DNA of 64,000 nt from positions 19,274,469 to 19,338,468 of the forward strand of contig NC_088112.1 of assembly GCF_036370855.1 (NCBI RefSeq), given 5' to 3'. A program made the position numbers and the translations under genes. The stretch's first letter is position 1. Every line of letters begins with the position of its first letter. The stretch is from Dromaius novaehollandiae. Lineage: Eukaryota; Chordata; Aves; Casuariiformes; Dromaiidae. This document shows, one piece after another, positions 47,201 through 59,390 of the stretch. Below the pieces are notes generated by a model. It saw nothing but the letters and a program-made list of their open reading frames with translations, was not told the DNA's origin and did not search any database.

Positions 47201-48200
47201 CGCGGGTGTTGTTCCACGCTGCTGCAGACTCAGGCAGGCGTTGCTCCCTTTCAGCCCACGAGTTACCACCTATGAACCTCCTTCAACAGCAGCAAAGGGA
47301 TCAACGCTTCGTGGCAGGTAAAGAGCACAGCCCCGAGGAGGGGGAGACCCCGCGTGTCATCGGCACGGAGGAATTGCACACCCCAAGCAATGAAAAGAAA
47401 GAAAAAGCGATCACCCGAGCAGCGATGCTGTCCCAGCAGGCAGATCCGGGCGAGCATCTCTCAAGGTGCGGTTCCCTGAACCAGAGAGCGAGCGGCGGCA
47501 GTAACGCGAAGGGCTTGGGACGGCGCTTTGAGGGATTGGATCACGCATACGAGACAGGAGAAAAGAAAAAGAAAAGCAGAGGGAAAGATACATGCATATG
47601 CACACACAAATTTCATGTCTGTGTATATATGGATGTAAAAAAAATACAGTCCTTCCCTAGCACCCCGTATTTGCCCGCTTGCCGTCGGAGGGCAGCGGCA
47701 GCCGCTCAGCCCCGCGGCACCCCGCAGCGACTGCTTTCGGTCAGAGCTATCGGCAGCTCCGCACGTCACCCCGCGGGGAGCAGGGCTGAGAGCCAGCAAC
47801 AGCCTCGAGCGAAGCCGAAGCCGGCTGCAACGCTGCCCAAATCGCACCCGGGCTGCGATGCCGCCCGAGTCGCAGCTCGTAGGACGGGAGCCTCCGGCAG
47901 CCCGGCCCGGAGGCGCTGGCCATCGGCACGGGAGCGATAAAGCCGTTTTCACGATTGCACGTGGCCCTGAGTTGCATTAACTAATAAAAAACCACTGTGT
48001 GTTTCCACAGCCTGAAGCAAGGCTTTTTGAGGAAGCACAAAACCCTGCTTTCCCACTGGCCGAGTGTTTCTAAACTATTTCCTGCATAACTTTGCAACAA
48101 AGTCTCTAAATTACACTTATTAATCAAATTGGGTTTTGCTACTAGCGCTTCCCTCAGTGCCCATTACATGAGCTAGATGCTGCATTGCAGGAGTCCGTTA
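44281..48200. other. Intergenic DNA with CpG-rich patches
   Basis: CpG-rich patches occur at about 44.29-44.47, 44.9-45.3, 46.73-46.87 and 47.67-47.93 kb. The 244-codon plus frame at 47.2-47.9 kb is low-complexity at its end and has no domain. No gene was recognised. Confidence 0.55.
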
Positions 48201-51200
48201 AATGTTAAAGCAAGCAGGAAAAAAATTTCCTCTTAAAAAAAAAAAAATGGCAATAAACTAGTTCCTATTTCTTTAAAAGTTCAAGATCTTATCAGCAAAG
48301 GGGAGGCAGATCAAACAGCTGCTTTTGGACATCACCGTACTCTGGAACATCCTGTTCTCTCAATTTATTTTTTTCCTCAGAAGTGAAGGTGGGGGGAAAG
48401 GAGCGCGGGGTGTTTTTAGCATACCCCGGTCGGGCTGAGAACTCACACCCTTTCGAGCATTGCCAACAAACTTAATCACGACTTGGTACTTTATTTGCAA
48501 AATAGAAATGCAACTGTTACAGCTCTTTGCACGCCTTCCATAAGGGGGGAAACCTAAATGCCAGGCTTTGAGGCAGACACTTTCTCTTTAATGAGAATTG
48601 TATTAGATCGCAGCATGGTTACAGTTTTGGAAATTGCTTTCGATGACATTGATGAGCTTTGGGGCTGGGATTTAATGTCATTGTCTTTTAAATTTGATCT
48701 TATTTGAATTACATTTAATTTGATTGTGCTGTTGTGCTTATTTGTGGGCAAGTAGCTTGCCATTTTGCTACTTTTTCACGCCGCTTGGTAGCAATTAACC
48801 AGTTTTAAAATGGATTGTTAAAGAGCGATAACTGGGAATGAGAAACAAATTCCCTCCCCTTGCTTTCCAAACAGCGGAGAGAGAACAGAAGTGATCCTTC
48901 CTTCTTCACAGCCCCTGTTAAATCACCCTGTTGGGCCGCGCTTCCGCTGTTACCGAAGGGCTGGGGTGAAACCTTGACCCATGGAAGTCAGCAGGAAAAA
49001 CCCATAAAGCACCGACGGGAGGCCAGAAGGTCCCTCTGCCAATTCCCCAGGCTGAGACACAGGCCCAGCAACAGCAAAAGGTGCTACTTAGATCCCCTCT
49101 GGGGCTCTGCTACCGAGTTTCTGAAATCCTGGAGAAACTCCTTGCCTGCTCTGAGAGAGATTTTCAGGAGCATTTAAATGCCACAGACTCAGACATGCAG
49201 GTACTGGTGCCACCTCCCCAGCACTGCCCAGCCCATGAAGCCCCTGGGCTACCTGCCGAGGCGCTGGGCCTCCCTGTCCCACAGTGAATTTGGTCCTGGG
49301 AACCTCTCCTCTGCAGCTGTGGAAGAGCTCTTCCCTAGAAGAGAAGGACAGCACAGTCACTACACCCGGTAACCACAAAATAGAGGGTCCCCCACAAAGC
49401 TGAGGAGATTCGTCAGAAGATGGGGAATAATCTGTGATTCCTCCTCTTGCTTTTTCTCTAGGCATGTGCCTTGCAAAGCATCGAGACTCTGCAGCTACCA
49501 CCAAAGTGGATCACCTCTCCCAGATGCACACGTTTCTCTTCTATTTCCTGGTAGCTCCTAGCACTCACCATGCGAGGGAAAGAAAAGCCTTGGCCTGCCC
49601 CACAGCTTCCCACACCTCCTCACCAAGGAGACCTTCAGGGACTGAAGCCCACAAGCTCTGCCTTGGGTTTTGCTCATCCTGCTCCTTGTATTAACTCTTT
49701 CACACACCTGCTGTCAATGCAAAATTAAGTAACTGCCGATTGCTGCCACCTTTTGCTCCTGGGCTTTCTGCAAAGACAAAAAAGCTTTGGCTACAGCTAC
49801 CAATGAGGAGAAGGGTCAAGAAATGGATAGAGGATCTGCTTTGCTCTGGTCTTCGTGATGCTCTCCAGACCCAGGAGCCAGCTGGCCGCCCCCGTGGAAG
49901 GTGTCCATCGGCTGCCGGCGAGCCAGGAACCCCTTGTTCTTGCACAGTTCATGCAAAGTCCACGTTCATCGCTCTTTACCTCTCTGATCTTCATCTCAGG
50001 CAGCAACTTAAAATGTCAGCACGTAATTTAGTCTTTACCATGTTTACTGCACTCAATTAGCTCAGTAAAAAGTTTTCAACCCAGTTACCAAAATCAAAAC
50101 CAAGTCAAAAGCGCTTGCAGGGAGGGTACAGGGAGCCATGCCCGGCAGACAGGAGCAGCCCTCCTCTTCTCCACACACTGGTGGAAGCCAGGAAGCATTT
50201 TATTAAAGACCCCAGTGAAACCAGTAGCCAGCCTGCAAACCCACATTTCCAAAAAAGCTTTTAATGCAGATTTCCCTGTGTTGAACAAGAGCAGATGCCC
50301 GTTTTCAAAGGTCTCCGTGCCCAAGCTCATTGGAGACACTGCTAAGTAGGGATACGAACACAAGTTAGCTGTTGGGGCTACTGTCCCTGAGTCCAGGGAA
50401 ACATCCAGCTTCAGAGACTCCATGCGTAGATAGGCAAGTTGCGGCTCAGTTTTGTGCTTGAAGAACGCCCTTGAAGCCGGTGGTATCTCAGCATGGTAAG
50501 TGCCTCCTCTGCACTAAACTTAATGGGCAGCTTGAAATTGGATTGGCAGAAAGCTTTGGCCTTCAGGGTATTTATTAATAAGAGACTAAGGAAAAAAAAA
50601 AAAAAGCTGGTTTTCTGAGCACTGGCTTCTGATGAGATAGGCAGAATTACTTCACTCATTCTCTTCTTCTCTTTGATGTTGATTGGTAAGTCCCTAACAG
50701 AATTAGCAATTAACAAAATGAATTTAAGATAATGCTATTTTATCTGAACTGGTTTAGCTGAGACCCAGGCGTGAGAAGCATTGTACAGAGAGCCGGGTAT
50801 CATTTTTCCTGCATATTCTGTCTAAATGTACCATTTCAAGATGTTACATTCAAATATATTTTCCCCTTCTACATCTGAAGAACAGGAAAACAGTAAAAGC
50901 GGAGTGTTTCTTCTGGAGAGAAAACGGAACAGGATCCAAATGGGAGCGCGAGGTGGGGAGGGCACTGGCACCTGCCCCGCCTGCTCCGCTTTTCCCAGGG
51001 GAGACAGGGACAGGCTGGCCATGTCCTTCTGTCATCTTCTGCCTCCAAGAGGTGGATTTCCTTCACCCACATTCCTTGGAGAAGCTTTTTGGCGAGTGGT
51101 TTAAAACCTCTCCCCTCACAGGGCCTGCCCAGCTCCCCTCCTAACCCCCCCAGATTTGCACTGGGTTGTTTGGAGCCAAAACATCTCATATAGCATTGGG

Positions 51201-52480
51201 CTCGCTGAAGTCTCCATCCAGGCAGTGAAAGCTCCCTCTAACCAGGCTTTGACTGGTTTCAGGTGTTAGTTTTCTCCAAGCCAAGCTGCTTCCTTATCAC
51301 TATTAACATATTGCGAACTTACGTGACATAGTTGCATGACACTTCACTGGGAAAGGGGGACAGGGAAGAAGGTAGCGTGGGTGTCTTGAAGATATCCTGA
51401 TGGGACCACCTTCTTCTCCTGTAAAACACAATGTATGTACAGCTGCACACCCAGTTATCCTTAAATTAACCCACTGGCAGCTGCTGTCAACATCGCTGGC
51501 AAAGATGCATTTGAACCCCTTGCAGCTACATGATTCTCTTGGTCCCTTTTTGGGATGCATGGCCAACCTCTACCCATCCATGTGAGACCACCGAGAGAAA
51601 CTCCATGAAAGAGAGACGGCGAGGGCACAGCATCACAGCTGAGAGCCCTGACACAAAGTCGCACGCATCCTCGGCTTTCATTTTTTATTGCACAGAGAAA
51701 CAAAATGGTCAGCGGCTCCCCAGCGGCACAGACCAGGCCCTTGAAGAGCCAAGAGGACAAACAACTTCCAGTTCCTGGCTATAAACCAATGGATCACATT
51801 CCCTCCCTTCCCAGAAATAACTCCCACGATGGCCTTGTTTGTGCTCCAGCGTTCTCTATTTCTTGGATTTCCTGTAATTTTGTTCAGCCACAATATTATA
51901 GGGTTTCTTACTTTTTCCATTCAGGCATAGTGAAGATTGTAAACATGTGTCTCTCCCCCTGGTCACGCTGAAGGTATCTCATCAGAGACACAGCAGTATC
52001 TGGGAGATATAATAAAGCTGGCTAATAAATATGGGGTACAAGGGTCTCATTTTATGTGTTGCCTGATCAGAATACATAGTTTTACCAGCATGAAGTTGAG
52101 TGCTTCAAGGGTGAGTCCACCTGGCTCGATTTCTTCCAAGAAGCAGCAGCAGCAGTGGTGGGAGCGCGAGGTATTTATCCGCCCAGAGGTTTTTAAAGTT
52201 CATTTGAATTCTTTTCCCTTTCTCCACCCAAATTATCTTGCTGAACTCCAGGATTGTGCAAGAGGCAGGAATGAAGAGAAATAGCTACAAATTGTCCTTA
52301 AAGTCTGGCTTTAAAAGTCAGCGTTCAGTTGAAAACAAAACAGTATTTAGCTACTATTGCTAAATAGCTGGAGTCTCTACAGCACCAATTAGCCAGGCTG
52401 TTGGTACACCTCAAAGCCAGGGTTGTTGTCTGTTCTTGCTGTTTGGCTTGAATCTGGAAGCAAAAGAACTAGTATCACAT
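48201..52480. other. Intergenic DNA upstream of LECT2, no gene recognised
   Basis: Mostly AT-rich, with one old repeat fragment near 48.97 kb and a poly-A tract near 50.59 kb. The last several hundred bases probably include LECT2 upstream control DNA, but only the core promoter can be pointed to. Confidence 0.6.
48961..49010 (+). repeat. Probable ancient interspersed repeat fragment
   Basis: The sequence GGGGTGAAACCTTGACCC, followed by ATGGAAGTCAGCAGGAAAAA, matches the general pattern of an old repeat abundant in turtle, crocodile and bird genomes (GGGTGAAATCCTGGCCCC, then a GAAGTCAATGG element). Recognised from memory, so tentative. Confidence 0.4.
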
Positions 52481-52490
52481 AAATTTTCTG

Positions 52491-52537
52491 ATTGGCTGGA
52501 AAAAATTGGCTACAGCCTCTGTTGGGATGTATAAATA
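52491..52537 (+). promoter_or_regulatory. LECT2: LECT2 core promoter
   Basis: Two inverted CCAAT boxes (ATTGG at 52491 and 52505) precede a TATAAATA at 52530-52537. This predicts a start site near 52,560 and a short 5' UTR of about 30 bases. CTGATTGGC followed by ATAAATA at similar spacing is also found before MIM1 (62,582-62,628), consistent with promoter homology between the two genes. Confidence 0.8.
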
Positions 52538-52589
52538 GAAAGCAAAGTATTTTGGACCTTTCAGTGTGAAAACAGAGCTTCCAAGGCAC

Positions 52590-52641
52590 ATGAAAATGCA
52601 TCGAGTCGCAGCAGTCATTTTTGCGATTGCAATCTCCAGCG
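52590..52641 (+). CDS. LECT2: LECT2 exon 1 (coding part): signal peptide
   Basis: It encodes [17 protein letters not shown] plus one base, donor GTAAGT. A second in-frame ATG at 52596 has an A at -3 and therefore a better Kozak context than the first (C at -3). Either may be used; both leave a working signal peptide. Confidence 0.9.
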
Positions 52642-55600
52642 GTAAGTTAGCAGATTTTTTGTAAACCTTGCTCTTTGTAAACTGCCTTCTTTTTCCTTTT
52701 CTTTTCTTTTTTCTTTTTTTCCCTGAAGCTCATCTGTAAGGATATAGGAACTGATTTATTCTTGACTGCTGTGCTTTGCTTTCAAAAATAACTCCCCTCA
52801 CATTGCATAGAAACCTCCATGGGAAGGTCTCTTTAGTTGTGGTAAAGAGTTGCAGTAACATTTTTTGAGGAGCAATAATTTATGGTGATTGAACAAGAAA
52901 GGGTAGGTTAAAGCATGTCAATTATTAACAACATGTATTTTTTTCTTAAAAGACTTTTACTTAAAGATCAGCCTTCTAAGCATACAGTGTTCCCATAGAT
53001 GTTTCCATGTTTAATGTTATCACCTTTGCTTTCATGAAGAATACATAATCCATTAAAATAAACGAAGAATACCTCGAACAAAGGGCTGTTTTGCTCGAGG
53101 AAGGCATTAGAGGTTTCCTGCATCCTTTCAACACCCATCCTTCTGATGCAGCCGTATCATTTCCTCTATTTGCGCAGACTCCCAGAGGTCCCTAGGGATG
53201 GTGCAGCAGCGTTATTCACGCGGGGGAAGGACCCTCAGCTCAGCGCTTTGCGCTACCCCAGCCCCGTTCCCAGCCCATAGGGACCACGGGGAGCAGTAGC
53301 ACTTGGAAACCCCCCGTCGTTGCGGTGGGATGAGCAGGGCTTGCTGAAGGTCCTCAGCCCGGCGTTGCCTTTCCCCCATCGTCGCCTTCAGGCGTTGTCC
53401 TCTCCCAGGACGACGCTAGAGCCATAGGAGCGGTGGGGTTTTGACTGCGGGGGGTGACAGCTGGAGATGGGAAGAAGATATGTGCACATGCCCCGTTCTG
53501 GCTGCAGCTCGACTTTCAGCCAACAATATAGAAGCATTGGGAGGCAGAAAATGTAAGTAGTGACAGCTAGACTGGACTGGCTCCCACGTTAGGGAATAGG
53601 CGTGGGCTTGGGTCTCTCTCAGTCCTGTCTTTCCATAGTTAAGGTTCAATGTCACTAGATCCAGGGGTGGATCGGTTCACCTGCAGGCAAAGCCCTCCCG
53701 TTGCTCCGGTCCACGTCTGTGGTACGCGCCCTGTGAATATAACACGTCTGTCTGTCTTGGGGGCAAAATCCCCTATTCTCCATCATTTCTTCTGTAGTTT
53801 TGCTTTAATGTCACTGCTTTAAGTGCCCTCAGATGTCACTGGGCAAAACATAAAACAGAAAAGATCTGTGTTGTTGCATTCCTTAAATTAACTTGCAATA
53901 AAAGATGACTAACTTTCTAGCTCTCCGAAGCCTGATCCACGGTTACAGCAAAGTCCGGAGGAGCCTTACTATCGATTTCAGCAGACCTTCAGTCATGCCT
54001 TCAAGTTTTCATTTAGCCCTGTATGGAAGTTAGCAGCAGCAGCTATGAAATAACAGGGGCTGAGAAATCCTATTTCTGGCCTGGGGGTTTCATCCTTTGC
54101 TCTTCTCTTCCCTTTTTTTCTAGCTGCTGCAGCGCAATGGGCAAATATCTGCTCAGGTCAACCTTCAAACAAAGTCAGAGGCTGCGACTCCAAGGGCTGC
54201 GGTGGCTACAACAGCGCCAGGTGAAGACGGGAGGCCGTGTCGCACTGGAGAAATTCCTAAAAACAAAATAAAATGTTAAAAAAGTGGGCGAGAGGAATGG
54301 GGTGAGGGGTGGAAGACTTGGTGCTCTCAGAGACTAAAATCCTCTGGACAAGCTTGCCCCGGGCTCACCCAAACACAAAGAGGTTTCAACTTTGGAACCG
54401 TGTCCACGGAGCTTGACCTCTTTTTCTAGCAATATTAGCTATTGCAAAACAGGCTCTTACCTTTCCCTCCTTTCCTTATCCCACGCTCCTGTATTTCCAG
54501 TCTTCTGTCAAAGGCCCAAGGGTGACTCTACCTGCCAACGGCGGACGTGGGCTCCCACCGGGCAAGGCAGCTTTGCCCGGAGCACTCGTGCTCCTCCTGG
54601 GTTCCCAGCTGGAAGGGCCGGTGCCAACCCGCCGCGTACGGACACGCGGACGCTTTGCTCTTCTTTTGCAGAGGCGGGAGGCAACACAGAGGGGTGGACG
54701 TGGTGTGTGAGGACGGGGCCACCGTCTACGCGCCGTTCACAGGGAAGATCAACAGACAGGTCAGGCCATACGGCAATGGCAATGCCATCGATGACGGAGT
54801 GCAGCTTTCCGGATCAGGTACCAAAGCTATAAGACATGCCTTTTACAAACCCCGATTGCAGAGCACTCTGGTTCGTTTGCAGGACTTTAAAATGAGCCTG
54901 AAATCATGAACTTCGCCAGAACTACAGTTCTGTAGCGTGAGAATCCAAGCGAAAGGATAACCTAGAAATCCAGGATCTGTTTAAGCAGGAAAAGTGCACT
55001 AGCTAGATTGAGAGGACAATAATCAGCAAATCCTTCTAGAAAGCAGAGATCCAACGGGAGGCCTTGGGGACCTGCGAGTCCTGTTAAATCCAACCACCAG
55101 CAATAGGACACTTTGAGCTACTTAGCATTATGAGTCGTAGCAGGATGCCTGAGTCATACCAAGAGCAAACCGAGCTACATCCAGGTGGATTATCCCATAA
55201 TTTTGACAGCAATCAGAGGCCCTTTTAAAAACAACCCTCCACAATAGCATTTACAGCTGACACCCAAATGCGGTTGCAGCCTCTCGTGCACGTAACCGGG
55301 CCGGGCTCTGTGTGCCACTGATGATGGGAAATATGGACCTGTGCATGAACCAGCTGTGGTTAATCATCCTTTCAAACATTAGGGGAACAAGGGATGAAGG
55401 TGATAACTACAAATTATAGCATTTCATCTCCATTAAAAAAACCAAAGGGGTCAGGCTGATGCATTTGCACATTTTGGATAATTAAAGGCACAGCGGTGTG
55501 CCTTTTACTTGCTCATGCAGTTTTACCCACAGCGATCCCCTTTCCCCACTCTTCTCCCTGTTATTCATTCCTTTTCCTAATCTCTCCTCTTGATGCTATT

Positions 55601-55927
55601 GCGGCATCACATTTTCTGCAACTTTTCATGTTGCTGTAGCTCAAATGGTCTTATTGTCTGTCATGTTCATTTTGCTACTGAATTTTATGACTTTGTCGGG
55701 GTTTTGAACCATTTCATGGGCACAGCAGTTCCCCCTCCCTCGTCTGTCCCCTGTTAACAGGATTCTGCATTAAGATGTTCTACGTCAAACCGGTCAAGCA
55801 CAGCGGGGCCGTCAGGAAGGGCGACAAAATCGGGGTCCTGCTGCCCATGCAGAGCGTGTACCGAGGCATCACCTCCCACGTCCACATCCAGAACTGCGAC
55901 CTTAGCGACCCGACTCCCAACCTGTGA
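52590..55927 (+). CDS. LECT2: LECT2 (leukocyte cell-derived chemotaxin 2), complete, 4 exons
   Basis: A secreted, mainly hepatic protein with an M23-metallopeptidase-like fold that binds zinc but is thought not to be an active protease; it signals through receptors such as MET and CD209a in mammals (family knowledge). Exons 52590-52641, 54124-54220, 54672-54817 and 55761-55927 join in frame to 462 bases, 153 aa plus TGA; human LECT2 is 151 aa. The signal peptide is about residues 1-20. Zinc ligands by homology are His55 and Asp59 (in HRGVD) and His140 (in SHVHIQNC). Conserved stretches include [26 protein letters not shown] and a C-terminal NCDLSDPT. It lies head-to-head with TGFBI, as in mammals, and is followed in tandem by MIM1. 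Every intron is GT–AG. Confidence 0.97.
52642..54123 (+). other. LECT2: LECT2 intron 1
   Basis: 1482 bases with a T-rich start and a CpG-rich patch near 53.18-53.43 kb. No other feature was recognised. Introns 2 (54221-54671) and 3 (54818-55760) also show nothing notable. Confidence 0.8.
54124..54220 (+). CDS. LECT2: LECT2 exon 2
   Basis: Residues 18-50, reading [20 protein letters not shown] and GCGGYNSAR. Three cysteines (27, 38, 43) match the disulfide framework of the family. Acceptor TTTTTCTAG, donor GTGAAG. Confidence 0.95.
54672..54817 (+). CDS. LECT2: LECT2 exon 3: zinc-site His and Asp
   Basis: Residues 50-98, reading [20 protein letters not shown], then [20 protein letters not shown] and DGVQLSGS. 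His55 and Asp59 are two of the zinc ligands. Arg replaces the Gln that follows the zinc-binding His in human. Acceptor TTTTGCAG, donor GTACCA. Confidence 0.95.
55761..55927 (+). CDS. LECT2: LECT2 exon 4: C-terminal half and stop
   Basis: Residues 99-153 and TGA, reading [20 protein letters not shown] and so on to [19 protein letters not shown]. It contains the third zinc ligand, His140. Acceptor GTTAACAG. Confidence 0.95.
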
Positions 55928-56358
55928 AGGGAGGACCGCGCGCCAGCAGCAAAGCTTTTAGCCCATCACTTGTGTATTCGTTCGATTGCCCGTACGTAGA
56001 TAGTAAAGTGGAAGCCACTGAGCCTTGAACGGGGGCTCTGCTTTCCGAAAAGAAAGCAATGCACCCCCGAGCAAAATGCCGATGGTTAGCTACACACTAA
56101 GGGGCTTAGAGGGAGGTGGAACAAATGCGTTAAAGCTGTTACCGTACCCTGCACACGGCCGCGTTAGTAGCCAACGAATGCTGAAGCAATCGTGAAGGGA
56201 AGAGGGTCTGTTCGGGAGAAGGAGGCTCTCGCTGCCCACCAGCAACGCGGCGACCCGTGCTGTAACGCGCCGAGCTAGCACGTCTCTGCTCTCTTTGCAG
56301 CTGTATTTCTACAGTAAGCCCAAAATCTTCACTTTGCTTATGTATGGGAAGTGATGTT

Positions 56359-56364
56359 ATTAAA
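56359..56364 (+). terminator. LECT2: Candidate LECT2 polyadenylation signal (ATTAAA)
   Basis: ATTAAA lies 432 bases after the stop, followed by a T-rich stretch. A weaker variant, AGTAAA at 56002-56007, lies only 75 bases after the stop and would give a short 3' UTR. No AATAAA was seen in this interval. Confidence 0.4.
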
Positions 56365-58387
56365 GGACTGTTTCATTCCAGATTGTTCTGAATTTATTTG
56401 GTGCTGTCACAAAGTTTGGCTTGCATTTTATTTTTTTAAACACAGCTTGCAGAAAACCCTGTATAAAGCCGAAACCCCTTTCCCGGGGCCTGTCTCGGAA
56501 AAAGGTAGAACAACCTTAATGAAGAAACTCACTCCTTTTTCCCCAGACTCCTGCTACAGGATTCCTCTGCTGCACCCAGACTGCTTTTTGGCATCAACAT
56601 TTATGCTTGATTTTAGTCATCACATGGGAGTCAGAACAGGATCCAGCACTGTTTTTGTGTTGTCTGCCTGCCCTCGCGGCTGCTCCCCCTCGCTCGACGC
56701 TGCACCAGGCTTTGCTGCAGCTTCCCAGTTTGTGCAAGCCTACGGCTGCATTTTTTCAGTCTATCGGTAATATAACAGCGGCTGAGGAGGAAGGGAAAGT
56801 GCAATTTCTAGCTGACTCCGGGAAGAAAGGAAAGGACCGGTAAGAGACGCCGTTGCCGAAATGCTCGCGGGGATGGGAAGGGATGCTGCGGGGAGGGACC
56901 GGGGCAACCAGGCTTTTTCAGAAAGACCCAGCAAACTTGGACCATCCAGAACCGCTTCGTTTCTGTGCTAGTTCACCCTACTGCTGGGATGCTTTTCGTT
57001 GCCACGTTGGGGTTTAGACCCCAAGACAGAGATACGAGCCTCATCCCAGCCTGCGAAGTCCAAACTGCCCCAGCTATAATCCAAGTCAGCACAATTCCCT
57101 CCCGTTTCTCCAAGCGTTAAAGGGCTTTTGGAGGATTCAGCTGGTGATTTATTTTCTCAGAAGAGAGGACACAGGTAGCAGAAAGTTTCCTTCTATGTTG
57201 GTCCCTCCTCCCAGACAACACCCGCACAGCTCAGGCCTGGCAATTACATCAGTAAAGGCAAGAGAAATTCCAGGGGGAGCTTTAAATCGGAATTGTGCAC
57301 GAAAACACGACTTTCTTCCATATGTACGTATAAGCTGCAGATAAAGGCCATACATTTAGGTGCGCTACAGCACGTTATATATTTAACACGACACGACCAA
57401 GCATGTCTTTTGGCTGATCAGCCAGCACAACCTGCTGATCTTTCGGTGATACTACAGCCTGAGCCCAAAAGCTAAAGCTTATTTCATCTTTGTGACAAAA
57501 CTCACCTCATCTCAGCCCACCCAAGCGCTGATAAGCCTGATTAAATACCGCGTGCAACCTGTTTTACATTGTGCCAGCTCGATTTTCACCAGGAGAACCA
57601 CACGCTGCCAACTGCGCAAGGAAATTCTGCTGCAGTTAGTTTCTAAAGCGTGATTTGATTTTTGTGATTAACTCTAAGTCTATTGTTCATTTTCCAGACA
57701 AACAGCTTTTAAGGTTCTTTAATAACATAATGCACACAGATCACCTGGAAAGAAGAGCAAAGTTAAGTGCTCTGTAAAATATATCCAGGGAAAGGAAGAA
57801 GATTTCCACCCACTGTGTCCACTACCATTTCCCAGGTGCTTCTTGCACTTCTCCAGCTAGGGGTTTTTCCTCCAAAAAGCTTATTACATCATTTTATTTT
57901 CCAATTTCTTTTCTTTTTTCTGTATTTAAGATGGACATACTACAGACCTTTTTATCAAGGAAAATCGAGCTCGACACGCCTAGCTTACCGCCTGCTTATT
58001 CTGTTTGAGAGAGATGAGGAATCTTTTTTGAGCTGCTTCTTTATACGTATTAAAAGGCAGAGCATGGGGCTTCCCATCAGCGACTAATTCAGCTCGGCCC
58101 CTCAGACCACAGCTGCCAACTAGGCAAAACATACTTTGGGTTATCGGAGCAGCGAACGGTAGGAGACTGATGTGCGAAAAACCTTTCGAAAGCCACCGGC
58201 CAATTCCCGTTGCTGACGACAAGGGAGGGAAAGACTTGGATCTTGCTCTTCCTATGGGCAGGACCTGCTGTTCTCTCACCTCCCAAGGACTGTGCCTCCT
58301 CGACTACATGCTTCATAATTTTAGCACTATCACAACAACTAGGGCTAAATAAACTTTTCTTGTTTTTTATTTTTTAGTTAAATTGTT

Positions 58388-58434
58388 CATTTACCGAAAA
58401 CTCAATTTACTGAAAAACCCATTTACCGAAAGCA
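58388..58434. repeat. Three-copy 15-16-bp tandem repeat
   Basis: Imperfect copies of CATTTACCGAAAA (58388, 58403, 58419); the middle copy has CTG for CCG. Confidence 0.8.
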
Positions 58435-59239
58435 AATCTGTGAATAGCTTTGAGACAAGTAATTCTGGGAGAAGAAAGATTTACCAGCTATATTTATGAA
58501 ACCAGAGGTAATACCCAGACACAAGCATTATTATCGCCACATTAAATTTGGAAACAAGGGACTACTTCCAGCTCCTCAGTTAAACTTGCCCAAAATGGGA
58601 AAATCATATCAGAATGAAGCTTCGCTTTCTTCCAAACAACATTATCATTTTATGGTTTTCCCAAGTAAAACATGAAACACTTCCTGTTCACACCACTATT
58701 ATGTAAAGTAGGTCTACAGGGAGTCATCAAAGAGCCCAGAGTACAGTTCTGGCAACTGATCTCCATCCCCTTTCCATCAAAGTCTCGGGGCTCTTAGCAC
58801 CTTAGGCAGGGTTAGTCTAACATCTCAGGGTGTCGGGGTAGGCGCAAGGCAGGTACCATCCTATTCACCAGTCCTGGTAACCGGCAATGTGCAATTCACT
58901 GGTATCGCCCTTCAGTCCCCCAAAACACAGCCTAACATACAAAGCAGAGTCACGGTATCTCGGGAGCGATGCATAGCTGGCTGGCAAAGGAGGTCTTCTT
59001 CTTAGAGAAGAAGAATCTCCCATTAGGAGACTCGTAAGGGGCTCAAATACCCAGGGAAGTCATTACTGACGTACAAGCAGCAGAAGAGGGAAGGCACCTC
59101 TTAGGCAAGAGAAAGTGGTCCCGACGTGCTCCGTCGGTCCATCTCTTCCCCGCGTGGACCCTTGCAGCACCGCGCGCTGATGTCGCTCCGTGTTCTGCCC
59201 CATCGTCCCAACCGCAGGCGGGGACGTGGTGCAACCAGG

Positions 59240-59390
59240 GCTCCCGAGGGCCGCGCAACCTGGCCGAGGATTGTCCCATATCCTTCTGTTATTACGCCCT
59301 AAGTGGCCAATTAGGTTCTTTCACAACTGCACCTACCAACTGTTATATTAACATCTTCATTGCCCAACCTGGAATGCCACCAACGGAGTT
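59240..59390 (+). promoter_or_regulatory. Diverged copy of the MIM1 proximal promoter block
   Basis: It aligns with 62425-62560: GCAA, GGATTG, TCTGTTATT, CTAAG, GGCCAAT, CTTTC, CAAC-GTTA, ACATCTT, GGAATGCCA/GGCAATACCA, in the same order and nearly the same spacing. Identity is roughly 65-70% by eye. It contains two CAACTG sites (59324-59329, 59337-59342) that fit the Myb consensus YAACKG, and a CCAAT. It may be an upstream enhancer or the leftover promoter of a lost paralogue. Confidence 0.6.

Noticed and set aside
47206-47940. 244-codon plus-strand frame
   Set aside because: Low-complexity Arg/Ala/Ser/Pro end over a CpG-rich patch; no recognisable protein family.
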